64,000 bases of DNA, from positions 248,001-312,000 of the forward strand of contig OZ251568.1 in assembly GCA_965243525.1 (NCBI GenBank), written 5' to 3'. The notes below the pieces were generated by a model, which was not told the origin of the DNA, did no database searches, and was given only the letters and a program-made list of their open reading frames with translations. Positions 8,218-16,987 of the stretch are shown here, in pieces; position 1 is the stretch's first letter; each line of letters starts with the position of its first letter. This stretch comes from WTKD01 sp965243525. GTDB lineage: Bacteria > Spirochaetota > Spirochaetia > WTKD01. Both the position numbers and the translations under genes were made by a program.

Positions 8218-9705
8218 CTACGATGCAAGATGCATGAATTCCTCCGAGTCGAAATTTTCTCGTTCACGCTCTGCGACTATTTCTCCTTTTTTAAAAATAA
8301 GTACTCGGTGAGACATCGCCAATATCTCAGGTAGCTCAGACGATATCATAATGATTCCCTTTCCGGTGTTGGTGTATTCATTCATAAATGAATATATCTC
8401 CTGCTTGGCTCCAACATCTATTCCCCGTGTTGGTTCATCAAGCAACAATATCTCGGGACTGGTGAGTATCCATTTTCCCAAGGCAATTTTTTGCTGATTC
8501 CCACCGCTAAGCGAATGTGTCTCTTGCAGCAAGGAAGAAATTTTTATTCTGAATTTTTTGACAATTGACTCCGCCTTGCTTCGTTCTTGCGCTTTTCTAA
8601 GAAAAAATTTCTGTGGAGCAGTCTGTAAAGATGGAAGACTGATATTGTTACGCACGCTATGTGCTAGTATGAGCCCAGAGGCCTTTCTGTCTTCTGTTAC
8701 ACAGGCAACATGCTGTTGTATGGATTGTGCAGGTGATTGCAAGGAGAGTTCTTTCTCCCTGAGATATAATCTTCCTTCGTCAAGAGAGCTAATACCAAAG
8801 AATGCTTCGAGAAAGCTGCTTCGTCCCGATCCCATAAGCCCGAAAATACCGAGTATTTCTTTTTCATGTAAAGAGAAGGAGATGTTGCGAAATTTTTTCT
8901 GTTTTGTGAAATTTTTCACTTGTAATAGCGTCTTTTTTTCTGTGAGCGCGCGAGGTTGTACGAAATAGCTACTTCTTACTTTTTTTCCAATCATCTGCGA
9001 GATTAGCTCCTCTGTGCTTAGCTCAGAGGCTGGAAGGCTTCGCATATGCATTCCGTCTCGTAACACAGTAATCCTATCAGCGATACTGTATATTTCTTTG
9101 AGTCGATGAGAAATGTAGATAATTGTCTTATGTTGTGATTTGAGATTGTCTATGATTTCAAACAGTTTCTCAGTTTCTTGCTCCCCTATCGCAGAAGTAG
9201 GTTCGTCCATGATAAGCACTTCTGAATTTCGAGATATCGCCTTGATGATCTCGATAATCTGCATCTGAGCGAGGCTAAGACTCCTCATAGGACTATGTAC
9301 CGAAATATTTAGATCAAATTTTTCTAACGCAGCTTCTGAATCTCGAATGAGCTTTTTCTTATCAAGAAATGAGCCACGATGAACAGGTTCTCGTCCAAGA
9401 AACAAATTTTCTGCGATGCTCATATCAAGCAGCGGGCGCAGTTCTTGCGCGATAATTGTGATGCCTCCATGGAGCGCCTCACGAGGTGAATGCCAATGAA
9501 TAGGAGATTGTTTAAAGAATATCTCACCGCTGTCTTTTTGCACCTCTCCGCTGAGTATTTTCACCATAGTTGATTTGCCTGCCCCATTTTCTCCGCAGAG
9601 CGCGTGCACGCTTCCCTTTTCTATACTGAATGAAATATCCTGCAATGCTTTGACTCCCCCAAAGCGTTTTGATACATTCACGATGTCAAGAATTGATTCA
9701 GCCAT
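8218..9705 (-). CDS. Ribose-type ABC transporter ATPase, two ABC domains
   Basis: The 495-residue protein is a tandem ABC ATPase of the RbsA/MglA type. Domain 1 has Walker A GENGAGKST (38-46), a degenerate signature LSLAQMQ and Walker B VLIMDEPTSA. Domain 2 has the usual altered Walker A (GLMGSGRSS), a proper LSGGNQQK signature and ILLLDEPTRGIDVGA. No Shine-Dalgarno sequence is visible; the ATG follows the SDR stop by one base, so translation is probably coupled. It energises the permease at 7200. It might also serve the 2292/3708 transporter, whose own ATPase is a remnant. Confidence 0.88.
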   Translation of the reverse strand: MAESILDIVNVSKRFGGVKALQDISFSIEKGSVHALCGENGAGKSTMVKILSGEVQKDSGEIFFKQSPIHWHSPREALHGGITIIAQELRPLLDMSIAENLFLGREPVHRGSFLDKKKLIRDSEAALEKFDLNISVHSPMRSLSLAQMQIIEIIKAISRNSEVLIMDEPTSAIGEQETEKLFEIIDNLKSQHKTIIYISHRLKEIYSIADRITVLRDGMHMRSLPASELSTEELISQMIGKKVRSSYFVQPRALTEKKTLLQVKNFTKQKKFRNISFSLHEKEILGIFGLMGSGRSSFLEAFFGISSLDEGRLYLREKELSLQSPAQSIQQHVACVTEDRKASGLILAHSVRNNISLPSLQTAPQKFFLRKAQERSKAESIVKKFRIKISSLLQETHSLSGGNQQKIALGKWILTSPEILLLDEPTRGIDVGAKQEIYSFMNEYTNTGKGIIMISSELPEILAMSHRVLIFKKGEIVAERERENFDSEEFMHLAS

Positions 9706-9706
9706 A

Positions 9707-10474
9707 CTATTGTATTGAGTATCCTCCGTCTATAAGAAGATTTTCTCCATGCACCATGTCCGATGCGCTGCTTGCAAGAAAAAGTATAGATGCCGCTATC
9801 TCTTCAGGATATGCAAAGCGCTTGCGAGGAATTTTTTCTTTCATATCTTCCCCTACTTTTCCTGCCCAGGCTTTTTTTCCAAGCTCTGTCAGCACCACGG
9901 TGGGCGAAACTGCATTTACGTTGATGTTGTATTTGCCCCATTCAAGCGCCATGACCTTTGTCATCGCGATAATGCCTGCCTTACTTACGCAATAGGCAAG
10001 ATGCTTATCAAGTGCAATGACTCCAGCTTGAGAAGCAATGCTTATGATTTTGCCCTTCCGTCTCTCTATCATTTCAGGGACAAACTCTTGCGTAATGGAA
10101 AATGCAGCACTTAAATTTACTGCAAGTATGGCATCCCACTCTGATCGCGGAAATGTCTCAGCTTCTCCTAGGGTGACGATTCCAGCATTATTAACGAGCA
10201 CATCGACCTGTGAAAAACGTGAAAGGCAGCGTGACTTAAGTGCAGGAATATTCTCTGTCTGAGTGATATCCGCACTAATGCCAAGCGTTTCTACGCCATG
10301 GTGTGCAGCAAGTTCAGCCGCATGAGCCTCAGCTCTTTCGCCTCTATCGAGGATGATGATATTTGCCTTGGCAATTGCAAAATTCTCAGAAATACTCGCA
10401 CCTATGCCCGAAGCACCTCCTGTAATCAGAACTGTCTGTCCTGAAAAATCATAAGCTACGTTAAATGTTTTCAT
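9707..10474 (-). CDS. SDR-family polyol dehydrogenase, possibly D-threitol dehydrogenase
   Basis: The 255-residue classical short-chain dehydrogenase has cofactor motif GGASGIG (19-25), NNAG (95-98), and catalytic Ser148, Tyr161 and Lys165 in YCVSK. The acidic residue after beta-2 (ILDRGERAE) suggests NAD preference. Sequence style (FSGQTVLITGGASGIG, GKIISIASQAG, DGGYSIQ) resembles the sugar-alcohol dehydrogenases that include Listeria GolD and the mycobacterial D-threitol dehydrogenase. The kinase and isomerase genes directly before it fit oxidation of D-threitol to D-erythrulose. The exact substrate is inferred from context. AAGGAGG precedes the ATG. Confidence 0.72.
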   Translation of the reverse strand: MKTFNVAYDFSGQTVLITGGASGIGASISENFAIAKANIIILDRGERAEAHAAELAAHHGVETLGISADITQTENIPALKSRCLSRFSQVDVLVNNAGIVTLGEAETFPRSEWDAILAVNLSAAFSITQEFVPEMIERRKGKIISIASQAGVIALDKHLAYCVSKAGIIAMTKVMALEWGKYNINVNAVSPTVVLTELGKKAWAGKVGEDMKEKIPRKRFAYPEEIAASILFLASSASDMVHGENLLIDGGYSIQ

Positions 10475-10498
10475 ACGCCCTCCTTTGTGGCCCTAGCC

Positions 10499-10939
10499 CT
10501 AGCTTCTGTTTCTATCATAGCTCTCGTAACAAGCGACCTTTTCCGCGGAGGGAGTGTTAGCCGCATAATCTACGCTGAGATAGGCTTCCAGCAATTCTCC
10601 TGCAAGCCCGGTCCCTGTGGTGAAGGCGCCCATGCAGATGATATTCGCCTTATTGCTGCGCACTGCTTTTTTTGCTGAATAAACATCCGATACGAGTGCA
10701 GCTATTGCCCCTTTGACTTTATTTGCTGCCACAGACATCCCTATCCCAGTTCCACAGAGCAAAAGTCCTCTATCATATTTTCCGTCTCTGACTGCTTCCG
10801 CAACCGCAATGGCAACCTTTGCATAAATTGGGTCATCACTGCCAAAGTCTTTCCACTCATGCCCCATTTTTTGGATAAGTGGAATGAGGTATGTTTTCAA
10901 CGGCGCCGCATTGGGGTCGCAGCCTATAGCAATACGCAT
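10499..10939 (-). CDS. RpiB/LacAB-family isomerase, predicted tetrulose-phosphate isomerase (copy 1)
   Basis: The 146-residue protein has the RpiB fold signature LLLCGTGIGMS, with base Cys62 and the anion-hole loop GTGIG (63-67). The residue aligned with the ring-opening His of ribose-5-phosphate isomerase B (HNDAN) is Ser95 in RSNKANI. Loss of that His suits an open-chain substrate such as D-erythrulose 4-phosphate, the substrate of DerI/EryI-type family members. Within the operon it follows dhaL by nine bases and precedes the SDR gene. AGGGA lies before the ATG. It would yield D-erythrose 4-phosphate for the pentose phosphate pathway. Confidence 0.75.
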   Translation of the reverse strand: MRIAIGCDPNAAPLKTYLIPLIQKMGHEWKDFGSDDPIYAKVAIAVAEAVRDGKYDRGLLLCGTGIGMSVAANKVKGAIAALVSDVYSAKKAVRSNKANIICMGAFTTGTGLAGELLEAYLSVDYAANTPSAEKVACYESYDRNRS

Positions 10940-10948
10940 GATTCATCC

Positions 10949-11611
10949 CTAGGCATCTGATTCTCTTTCTAGCATTTTGCATATAGATTCAGTCATACTC
11001 TTAATCAACAAATAGCAAGATGTTGCTCCTGCATCCAAAACGCCACGTGAACGTTCCCCTAGTCGACTTGCTCGTCCAACCTTTGCAATAAGGCCTTCTG
11101 TGGATTCATAACCTTTTTTTGCGGCTATCTCCATATTTTTAAGGGCAACGAAAAAGGATTTGTCTTCCTCGTTTGCTTTTTTTAGAGCTTCTACGGCAGG
11201 AATAAGTGTATCAAGTAGTGTTTTATCTCCTAGCTGAGCATTTCCAAGTGATTGTATTTCTTCAAGACCATTGTGCAACATCGTGAAAAAGCAGGCGCTT
11301 CCAATTTCATCCGCTTTGTTGCTTTCCTCATACAGAGCAAGAAAAAACATTCCATAAAGAGGCCCCATTGATCCACCTATCTCGGTAAGAAGCACTGTCC
11401 CTAATTTTTCTATCGCAGTACTGAAAGTGTCGTCATCTGTGAGGATCTCACCACAGCGCGTGAACCCTTTATTCATATTGATTCCATGATCTCCGTCGCC
11501 TACTGCTCCATCTATCTCGCTCAGATGGGATACGTTCTGTTGTATTATCGTGATCATATTTTTGACGATACAGGATGATCTCGTGTCGTTTTTAAAACGC
11601 TCTGCTGTCAT
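10949..11611 (-). CDS. dhaL: DhaL-type kinase subunit (copy 1)
   Basis: The 220-residue nucleotide-binding subunit of a dihydroxyacetone/tetrulose kinase. IDGAVGDGDHG places the three Mg-ADP/ATP Asp residues at 34, 39 and 41. Further family blocks are GGSMGPLYG, LGDKTLLDTL and GRASRLGERSRG-LDAGA. It overlaps dhaK by four bases (ATGA), so the two subunits are translationally coupled. No DhaM-type PTS phosphodonor gene is nearby, so the pair is more likely an ATP-dependent kinase of the erythrulose-kinase kind than the PTS-driven enzyme. Confidence 0.85.
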   Translation of the reverse strand: MTAERFKNDTRSSCIVKNMITIIQQNVSHLSEIDGAVGDGDHGINMNKGFTRCGEILTDDDTFSTAIEKLGTVLLTEIGGSMGPLYGMFFLALYEESNKADEIGSACFFTMLHNGLEEIQSLGNAQLGDKTLLDTLIPAVEALKKANEEDKSFFVALKNMEIAAKKGYESTEGLIAKVGRASRLGERSRGVLDAGATSCYLLIKSMTESICKMLERESDA

Positions 11612-12615
11612 GATTTTTGAAATTGCGTGAGTCCCATACTTTCAACATCAAGTGAAATCAGAGGAGCAAGTTCTTCATCAAGTTCCATGAGTGTGAGTGT
11701 GGCTCCTCGCATGTCAAGTGACGTAAAATAGTTTCCCACATAAGACTTGAATACAGACAAGTCATGACGAGAAAGCAAAGCTTCCAGTTTATTGTATAAG
11801 ATGTACAGTTCCATAACCGGGGTTGCACCAAGTCCAGAGAGGAGCGCCACAACCTGTTGGCCTTTTTGTATCGGACGATCATCCAATACCGCTGTAATCA
11901 TCTTCTCTGCAATCTGATCCGCACTCTGCAATGGCTCGACACTAATTCCAGGTTCGCCATGGTGTCCAATTCCAACCTCCATTTTTCCCTCTTCTATAGA
12001 AAAATTTGGATGACCGACTGCAGGAATGCTACAGGGAGCAAGCCCTACACCAATACTTCGAGTGTTGTCTATCGCCTTTTGTGCAGTAGTAATGACTGAG
12101 TCGAGGTTTGCACCCTCTGCAGCTTTTGCAGCAGCAACCTTCCACATCAAAATCTCCCCAGCAACTCCTCGCCTTTTTTCGCGCTCGTGTCTCGGAGCAG
12201 AAGGAACATCATCATTTGCCACAACGCATTTAACTTCTATCCCCTGTTTTGCAGCCATTCTCATTGCTATCTTTACGTTCATGTTGTCGCCTGCATAGTT
12301 TCCATAGAGACAAGCAACTCCATGTCCTGAATCGGCAGCTTTGAACGCATCAAAAAAGGATTTAGCAGTAGGTGAAGAAAATATCTCCCCAACTGCAACT
12401 GCATCAATCATGTTGCGTCCTACATAGCCTATGAATGCAGGCTTATGGCCGGATCCGCCGCCTGTCACAATACCAACTTTGCCTGCAATGGGAGCATCTT
12501 TATAGCGTATTACTCGTGGGTTTTCAGCAGCCACCACAAGATTTCGATGAGCTTTCAAAAATCCCCTAAGCATATCATCTACTACTTGGTCTGTATTATT
12601 TACAAAAGTCTGCAT
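11608..12615 (-). CDS. dhaK: DhaK-type ketose kinase subunit, predicted erythrulose kinase (copy 1)
   Basis: The 335-residue substrate-binding subunit. GGGSGHKPAFIGYVG (52-66) is the dihydroxyacetone-binding loop, and the His that forms the covalent hemiaminal with the ketose is His219 in GHHGEPG. Length and motifs match E. coli DhaK. The start is fixed by the conserved N-terminus (MQTFVNN...VVDDMLRGF), and there is no Shine-Dalgarno sequence. As first gene of an operon with dhaL, an RpiB-like isomerase, a polyol dehydrogenase and a transporter, it is predicted to phosphorylate erythrulose rather than dihydroxyacetone. Confidence 0.85.
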   Translation of the reverse strand: MQTFVNNTDQVVDDMLRGFLKAHRNLVVAAENPRVIRYKDAPIAGKVGIVTGGGSGHKPAFIGYVGRNMIDAVAVGEIFSSPTAKSFFDAFKAADSGHGVACLYGNYAGDNMNVKIAMRMAAKQGIEVKCVVANDDVPSAPRHEREKRRGVAGEILMWKVAAAKAAEGANLDSVITTAQKAIDNTRSIGVGLAPCSIPAVGHPNFSIEEGKMEVGIGHHGEPGISVEPLQSADQIAEKMITAVLDDRPIQKGQQVVALLSGLGATPVMELYILYNKLEALLSRHDLSVFKSYVGNYFTSLDMRGATLTLMELDEELAPLISLDVESMGLTQFQKS

Positions 12616-12628
12616 GCTGTATGCAGTT

Positions 12629-12657
12629 ATGTTACATCATATACACGAGTATGTCAA
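12629..12657 (-). promoter_or_regulatory. Promoter of polyol operon 1, abutting the dhaK start
   Basis: TTGACA (12657-12652), a 17-base spacer and TAACAT (12634-12629) lie only 13 bases before the dhaK ATG at 12615. The transcript would start a few bases before the ATG. The block TAATACGTTGACATA is almost identical upstream of the second dhaK (TAGTACGTTGACATA), which suggests shared control. Confidence 0.65.
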
Positions 12658-12849
12658 CGTATTAGTTATTAAAATTGACCTGATAGCACTTTTTGTTTTT
12701 GTGCAAGAGCAAATCAAATCATGGGTATACACAGTCGTCCTTCTTCAGTGCGTCTTTTGCGTCTTTTGAAAATACACCTAATCCGATGCAAATGACCCCA
12801 ACACCGCATGCAATATGCTTATGCAACGATAGCTACGTTCCGCAAGATT

Positions 12850-13935
12850 CTAATCCTCAAAGGAATCAAAAATCACCTTGATGGACTTCTTTGCGGGATC
12901 CTGCGTAAGATGAAATGCTTCTTCCCAATCCTTTAAGGCAAATCGATGGGTCACTACCCCCGCTGTTGGCAAGTCCCCAGATGCAATCCATCGTATGACC
13001 GGTTCATAGCAATAGGGGCTGAGATGCACCCCATAGAGATTCAATTCCTTTCTGTCACTGATGATGCTCCAATCCACCGTACACAGGTCTTTGAAGACAC
13101 TAAACTCAACAAAGGTGCCCATTTTTCGAATGGCCTGCAGCCCCTGCCCCACACTTGCAGCATTTCCCGTAGCCTCTATATAAACATCACAACCATAACC
13201 ATCAGTCATCTCCATGATGCGGTCAACCACCTTGTCCTTGGCCGGATTCATGACTATATCAGCGCCAAATTCCTTTGCAAGTGCAAGTCGATCATCCCTG
13301 AGATCAAGCACGATAAGTTTTCGTGGGTTTTTCATCTTGATGCACCCCACCATACCCAGACCCAATGGCCCCGCTCCGGAGAGCACCACAAAATCTTCAT
13401 TGGTCATCTGTGATCGGTCAATACAATGCTTGGAACAAGCATAGGGTTCTATGAGCACCGCACTTTCGATGGGGATGTTATCAGGAACTTTGTATACAAG
13501 AGCCTCTTTCACAAATTTCATATAGGGCGCCATTCCACCGTTGACATTGTACTGAAATCCATAGAGATCATGCTTTTGACACATCCAATGTCTGCCTGTT
13601 TTGCAGAACATACACTCCCAACAAGGCACAATCTGCTCAGAAATGACCCTGTCGCCGATTTTGAATCCACCCTTCACCCCCTCACCGAGTGCAACCACAT
13701 GTCCAATGAATTCATGTCCGGGAATGACCGGCTCCTTGATATATTTTGGGCTTCCCTCTCCTCCCCAAAAACTTGGAGCTCCTGCATAAGCCTTTATATC
13801 ACCCGCACAAATACCACAGGCCTCAACTTTCACAAGAATTTCTTCTCGCTCCACCTGCGGTACGTTGACTTCTTCTAATCTATAATCGCCTGGTCCGTAT
13901 GCAACCAGTGCCTGCATCTTTGATGGTATCTTCAT
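12850..13935 (-). CDS. eltD: Zinc-dependent erythritol/L-threitol-type dehydrogenase
   Basis: The 361-residue medium-chain dehydrogenase has catalytic zinc ligands Cys43 (GICAGD) and His74-Glu75 (GHE), with Glu163 in LIEPYAC; the structural zinc lobe uses Cys105, 108, 111 and 119; and the NAD site is GAGPLG at 187-192. Stretches such as CGICAGD, AGAPSFWG, PGHEFIGHVV and ISEQIVPCW closely match what I recall of the mycobacterial erythritol/L-threitol dehydrogenase EltD, which makes L-erythrulose. GGAGG precedes the ATG. It is the last gene of the operon that starts with dhaK copy 2 and includes a MalFGK-type transporter. Substrate assignment is from family similarity and context. Confidence 0.78.
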   Translation of the reverse strand: MKIPSKMQALVAYGPGDYRLEEVNVPQVEREEILVKVEACGICAGDIKAYAGAPSFWGGEGSPKYIKEPVIPGHEFIGHVVALGEGVKGGFKIGDRVISEQIVPCWECMFCKTGRHWMCQKHDLYGFQYNVNGGMAPYMKFVKEALVYKVPDNIPIESAVLIEPYACSKHCIDRSQMTNEDFVVLSGAGPLGLGMVGCIKMKNPRKLIVLDLRDDRLALAKEFGADIVMNPAKDKVVDRIMEMTDGYGCDVYIEATGNAASVGQGLQAIRKMGTFVEFSVFKDLCTVDWSIISDRKELNLYGVHLSPYCYEPVIRWIASGDLPTAGVVTHRFALKDWEEAFHLTQDPAKKSIKVIFDSFED

Positions 13936-13980
13936 CGCTGTTCCTCCAAATATTAGTTATTCGCCAATCACATCCATTGC

Positions 13981-15057
13981 TCATAGATGTAACGACGATG
14001 TCATGTCAAAAAAATGAATTCTATCTTCCTTAAACGCAATACGAATCGTTTCTCCGCTACCGTACTTCACCTCCTGCAAGGTCGAGATCATAAAATACAA
14101 TTCTTCTCCCAGTCGTATGCTAATGCGTTTTTCCTCACCAAGGTTTTCAAATACCGAAACACGCACCGGTGATCCCTCCGGTGAAATGAGCACATCATCC
14201 GGGCGTATACCGAAACAAATTGGTGCTCCCTCTGTCACTTTTTCTGCTGTCTCCTGCGAAATGGCGACCTCGATATCATAAAATCGAATAACATATCCCT
14301 TTTTCTGGCGCACCACACAGGCATCAACAATGTTCATAGGAGGATCCCCTATGAAATCTGCCACAAACTTGTTGACCGGGTTATTATAGGTGACCGCCGG
14401 AGAAGTATATTGCTGCAATCGGCCATGATCCATAATCACCAATCTGTCGGCAAGTGACATCGCCTCAAGCTGATCATGGGTAACCAAAATGGTCGTACAT
14501 TGCATCTCCTTGTGCAGTTTTCGGATCTCCATCCTCAGCACCTGTCTGAGTTTTCCATCGAGATGCGACATGGGTTCATCAAGCAGCAGTAATTTCGGCC
14601 GCCTGACAATCGCACGAGCGATGTTTACCCGTTGCTTCTGCCCTCCACTGAGCTCAGAGGGATATGCCCGCAGAATATCCTTTACGTGCAACAGTTCTGC
14701 AATCTCTTCAACACGTTTCTTCACCACCGACGGTGTCTCTTTTTTCGCCCTGAGATTAAAGGCGATGTTATCGTATACAGTGAGCGGAGGATAGAGTGCA
14801 TAATCTTCAAAAGCAAGCCCAATTCCGCGATCCTTCGGGTCAAGATGGTGAATGTCCTCGCCATCAAGGCTGATCCTTCCCTTGCTGACAGATTCAAGTC
14901 CCGCAATCATGCGAAGCGTAGTCGTCTTGCCACATCCCGATGGACCGAGTATGGCGATGAATTCTCCACTTTCGCAGGAAAAACTGAAATCGTTGACCGC
15001 ATATTCTGTTGCGTTTGGATATTTCTTATAGAGTGTGTGAAGAGCAAGGCTTGCCAT
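13981..15057 (-). CDS. MalK/UgpC-type ABC ATPase, first of a pair
   Basis: The 358-residue single-ABC-domain ATPase has a C-terminal OB-type (TOBE) domain. Walker A is GPSGCGKTT (38-46), the signature LSGGQKQR and Walker B KLLLLDEPMSHLD. The Q-loop residue is Glu84 (AFEDYALYP) where Gln is normal. The TOBE part includes CFGIRPDDVLIS. It starts two bases after the stop of the neighbouring ATPase gene with GGAG upstream. Two different ATPases in one operon suggest a heterodimer, as described for some glycerol and polyol importers of rhizobia. Confidence 0.85.
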   Translation of the reverse strand: MASLALHTLYKKYPNATEYAVNDFSFSCESGEFIAILGPSGCGKTTTLRMIAGLESVSKGRISLDGEDIHHLDPKDRGIGLAFEDYALYPPLTVYDNIAFNLRAKKETPSVVKKRVEEIAELLHVKDILRAYPSELSGGQKQRVNIARAIVRRPKLLLLDEPMSHLDGKLRQVLRMEIRKLHKEMQCTTILVTHDQLEAMSLADRLVIMDHGRLQQYTSPAVTYNNPVNKFVADFIGDPPMNIVDACVVRQKKGYVIRFYDIEVAISQETAEKVTEGAPICFGIRPDDVLISPEGSPVRVSVFENLGEEKRISIRLGEELYFMISTLQEVKYGSGETIRIAFKEDRIHFFDMTSSLHL

Positions 15058-15059
15058 CG

Positions 15060-16157
15060 TTAATTCTCCTGTATTGCGGTGGTGTCGGTGCTGCGAAAAA
15101 ACAACAGTTTCGACGTATCAATCTTAAAAAACAATTTCTTTCCTATCTGCGGCATGGAATCGCCGGGAAGCAACGTATTAATCTGTACCCCTGAAAAGGA
15201 AATCTGCACCACAAAGCGGTTTCCTGTTGAATGAAAATCGGTGATCTGTCCCTCTTGCCATCCCGCCTGTTTTTGAAAAGAAGAGGCTATGTATATGCCA
15301 CGTATGCCAACAATAACAGCATCTTCGTGTCCCTCAAGGAGCTTACGCTGTGTAGTTTGCAAGGGAATGCGAAATTTAGGAGATTCTCTACTCACTATGC
15401 TCTTCTCCTTGAGCACACAGTGATATAGATTAATCTCAGGTTCGCCCACAAGGCTTGCTACAAACGTGTTGCAGGGATGAGAATAGATCGCATCGGCATC
15501 CCCCACCTGCACGAGAGAACCTTTGTCTATAATGGCAATCCTATCTCCAAGGCTTAGTGCCTCCAGATAATCATGCGTGACATAGATGGCGGTGGTGTCG
15601 AGTTGCTGCTGGATGGATTTCAATTCTGTACGCATGAAATTCTTGAGTTTCGCATCAAGATGCGCCAAGGGTTCGTCCATCAAAAAAACATTGGGATTAC
15701 GCACCAAGGCGCGCCCCAGAGCAACCCGTTGTCGTTGTCCATTGCTCATCTGAGAGGGGAGTCGATCAAGCAAATGCCCTATGTTCATCTTCTTCGTGAC
15801 CGCCTCCACAGCCTGACGGATATCCTTTTCAGATTTTTTGTACTGAGCACTTCGCAGCGGAAAGGCGATATTATCATAGACAGAAAAATGAGGATAGAGC
15901 GCATAATCTTCAAATACCATTGCAACATTGCGCATACTCGGTGCTATGTCAGGATCCATTGCCTTCCCATCAAAGGAGACAATTCCTTCATCACAGTCGA
16001 TTATCCCAGATATTATAGACAACAGCGTTGTTTTGCCCGCTCCCGCCGGCCCAAACAGGACAAGAAATTCCTTGTCTCGTATGTGCAGAGAAAAATCATT
16101 GAGCGCTCTGGCTTCGCCGTATCGTTTTGAAATATGCTCAAGGTGTAGTTCAGCCAT
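15060..16157 (-). CDS. MalK/UgpC-type ABC ATPase, second of a pair
   Basis: The 365-residue ATPase has Walker A GPAGAGKTT (36-44), signature MSNGQRQR in place of LSGGQ, Walker B VFLMDEPLAHLD and H-loop YVTHDYLEA. Its Q-loop also carries Glu (Glu83, VFEDYALYP). The weakened signature next to a normal one in its partner implies two unequal ATP sites in the heterodimer. AGGGA precedes the ATG, two bases after the permease stop. The C-terminal regulatory domain is present but divergent. Confidence 0.83.
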   Translation of the reverse strand: MAELHLEHISKRYGEARALNDFSLHIRDKEFLVLFGPAGAGKTTLLSIISGIIDCDEGIVSFDGKAMDPDIAPSMRNVAMVFEDYALYPHFSVYDNIAFPLRSAQYKKSEKDIRQAVEAVTKKMNIGHLLDRLPSQMSNGQRQRVALGRALVRNPNVFLMDEPLAHLDAKLKNFMRTELKSIQQQLDTTAIYVTHDYLEALSLGDRIAIIDKGSLVQVGDADAIYSHPCNTFVASLVGEPEINLYHCVLKEKSIVSRESPKFRIPLQTTQRKLLEGHEDAVIVGIRGIYIASSFQKQAGWQEGQITDFHSTGNRFVVQISFSGVQINTLLPGDSMPQIGKKLFFKIDTSKLLFFRSTDTTAIQEN

Positions 16158-16159
16158 GC

Positions 16160-16987
16160 TTATCCCTTTACCGCCCCGAAACTCAGTCCACGCACCAAAT
16201 GCTTTTGGATGAGTATGGCAAGCAAAATCTCCGGAAGCACTGCAATGAGCGAGGCGGCTGCCATCTGCCCATAATGAACCGTGTCCGATGCAAGATATTT
16301 CAACGAAGATACGGTGATGGTTTCTACGGAATAGCCACTGAGCAGCAGTCCAAATGTAAAGCTGTTCCAGGCAAAGATGAATGCCAACAATCCCGACGCC
16401 ACCAACCCTGGACGGATGAGGGGAACGAGTATTTTGAAAAAAATCTGAATGCGTGAATACCCATCTATGCGCGCTGCATGCTCAAGATTTACGGGTATAT
16501 CTTCAAAATAACCACGGAGCACCCATATGAGCAGGGGCAGGGTGATGAGTTGATATACCCAGATGAGTCCAAAATAGGTGTCGTAGAGCCCCATAACTTG
16601 ATAGATAAGAAAGAGCGGGAGGATAACCAATATCTCCGGTGCAAATTTAAACGATAAAATCATGAAGGCAAGGTTTTCCTTTGCCTTAAATTCAAATCGT
16701 GCCAATGCATAGGCTGCGGGTGTTCCCACTGCAATAGAAAGGAGTACCGCTCCAGAACTCACCAGCACATTGTCGAGGAAGGCTCTGAGATAATCGGTTC
16801 CCACCAACACCTTTTCGTAGTTCTCCAAAGTCGGAGAAAAAATAAAGATCGTCCTAAAAATATCCTCATCACTTTTAAAAGATATGAGCAACATCCATAG
16901 GATGGGAAAGAGTGAGAATACAACCCAACATCCCAAAAGGAGTATCAACAAAAGTGATACCGGTGTGATTTGTCGCTTTCCTATCAT
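16160..16987 (-). CDS. ABC transporter permease, MalG type
   Basis: The 275-residue inner-membrane protein has six predicted helices. The EAA loop typical of BPD_transp_1 permeases is visible as EHAARIDGYSRIQIFFKILVPL, which docks onto the ATPases. It overlaps the preceding permease gene by four bases (ATGA). With the genes at 13981-17880 and the binding protein at 18057 it makes a complete CUT1-type importer, predicted to carry erythritol, threitol or a related polyol. Confidence 0.87.
   Translation of the reverse strand: MIGKRQITPVSLLLILLLGCWVVFSLFPILWMLLISFKSDEDIFRTIFIFSPTLENYEKVLVGTDYLRAFLDNVLVSSGAVLLSIAVGTPAAYALARFEFKAKENLAFMILSFKFAPEILVILPLFLIYQVMGLYDTYFGLIWVYQLITLPLLIWVLRGYFEDIPVNLEHAARIDGYSRIQIFFKILVPLIRPGLVASGLLAFIFAWNSFTFGLLLSGYSVETITVSSLKYLASDTVHYGQMAAASLIAVLPEILLAILIQKHLVRGLSFGAVKG

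Noticed and set aside
10949..12615. PTS-type dihydroxyacetone kinase
   Set aside because: No DhaM-like or other PTS phosphodonor gene is near either kinase copy, and dehydrogenase and isomerase neighbours favour an ATP-dependent tetrulose kinase.
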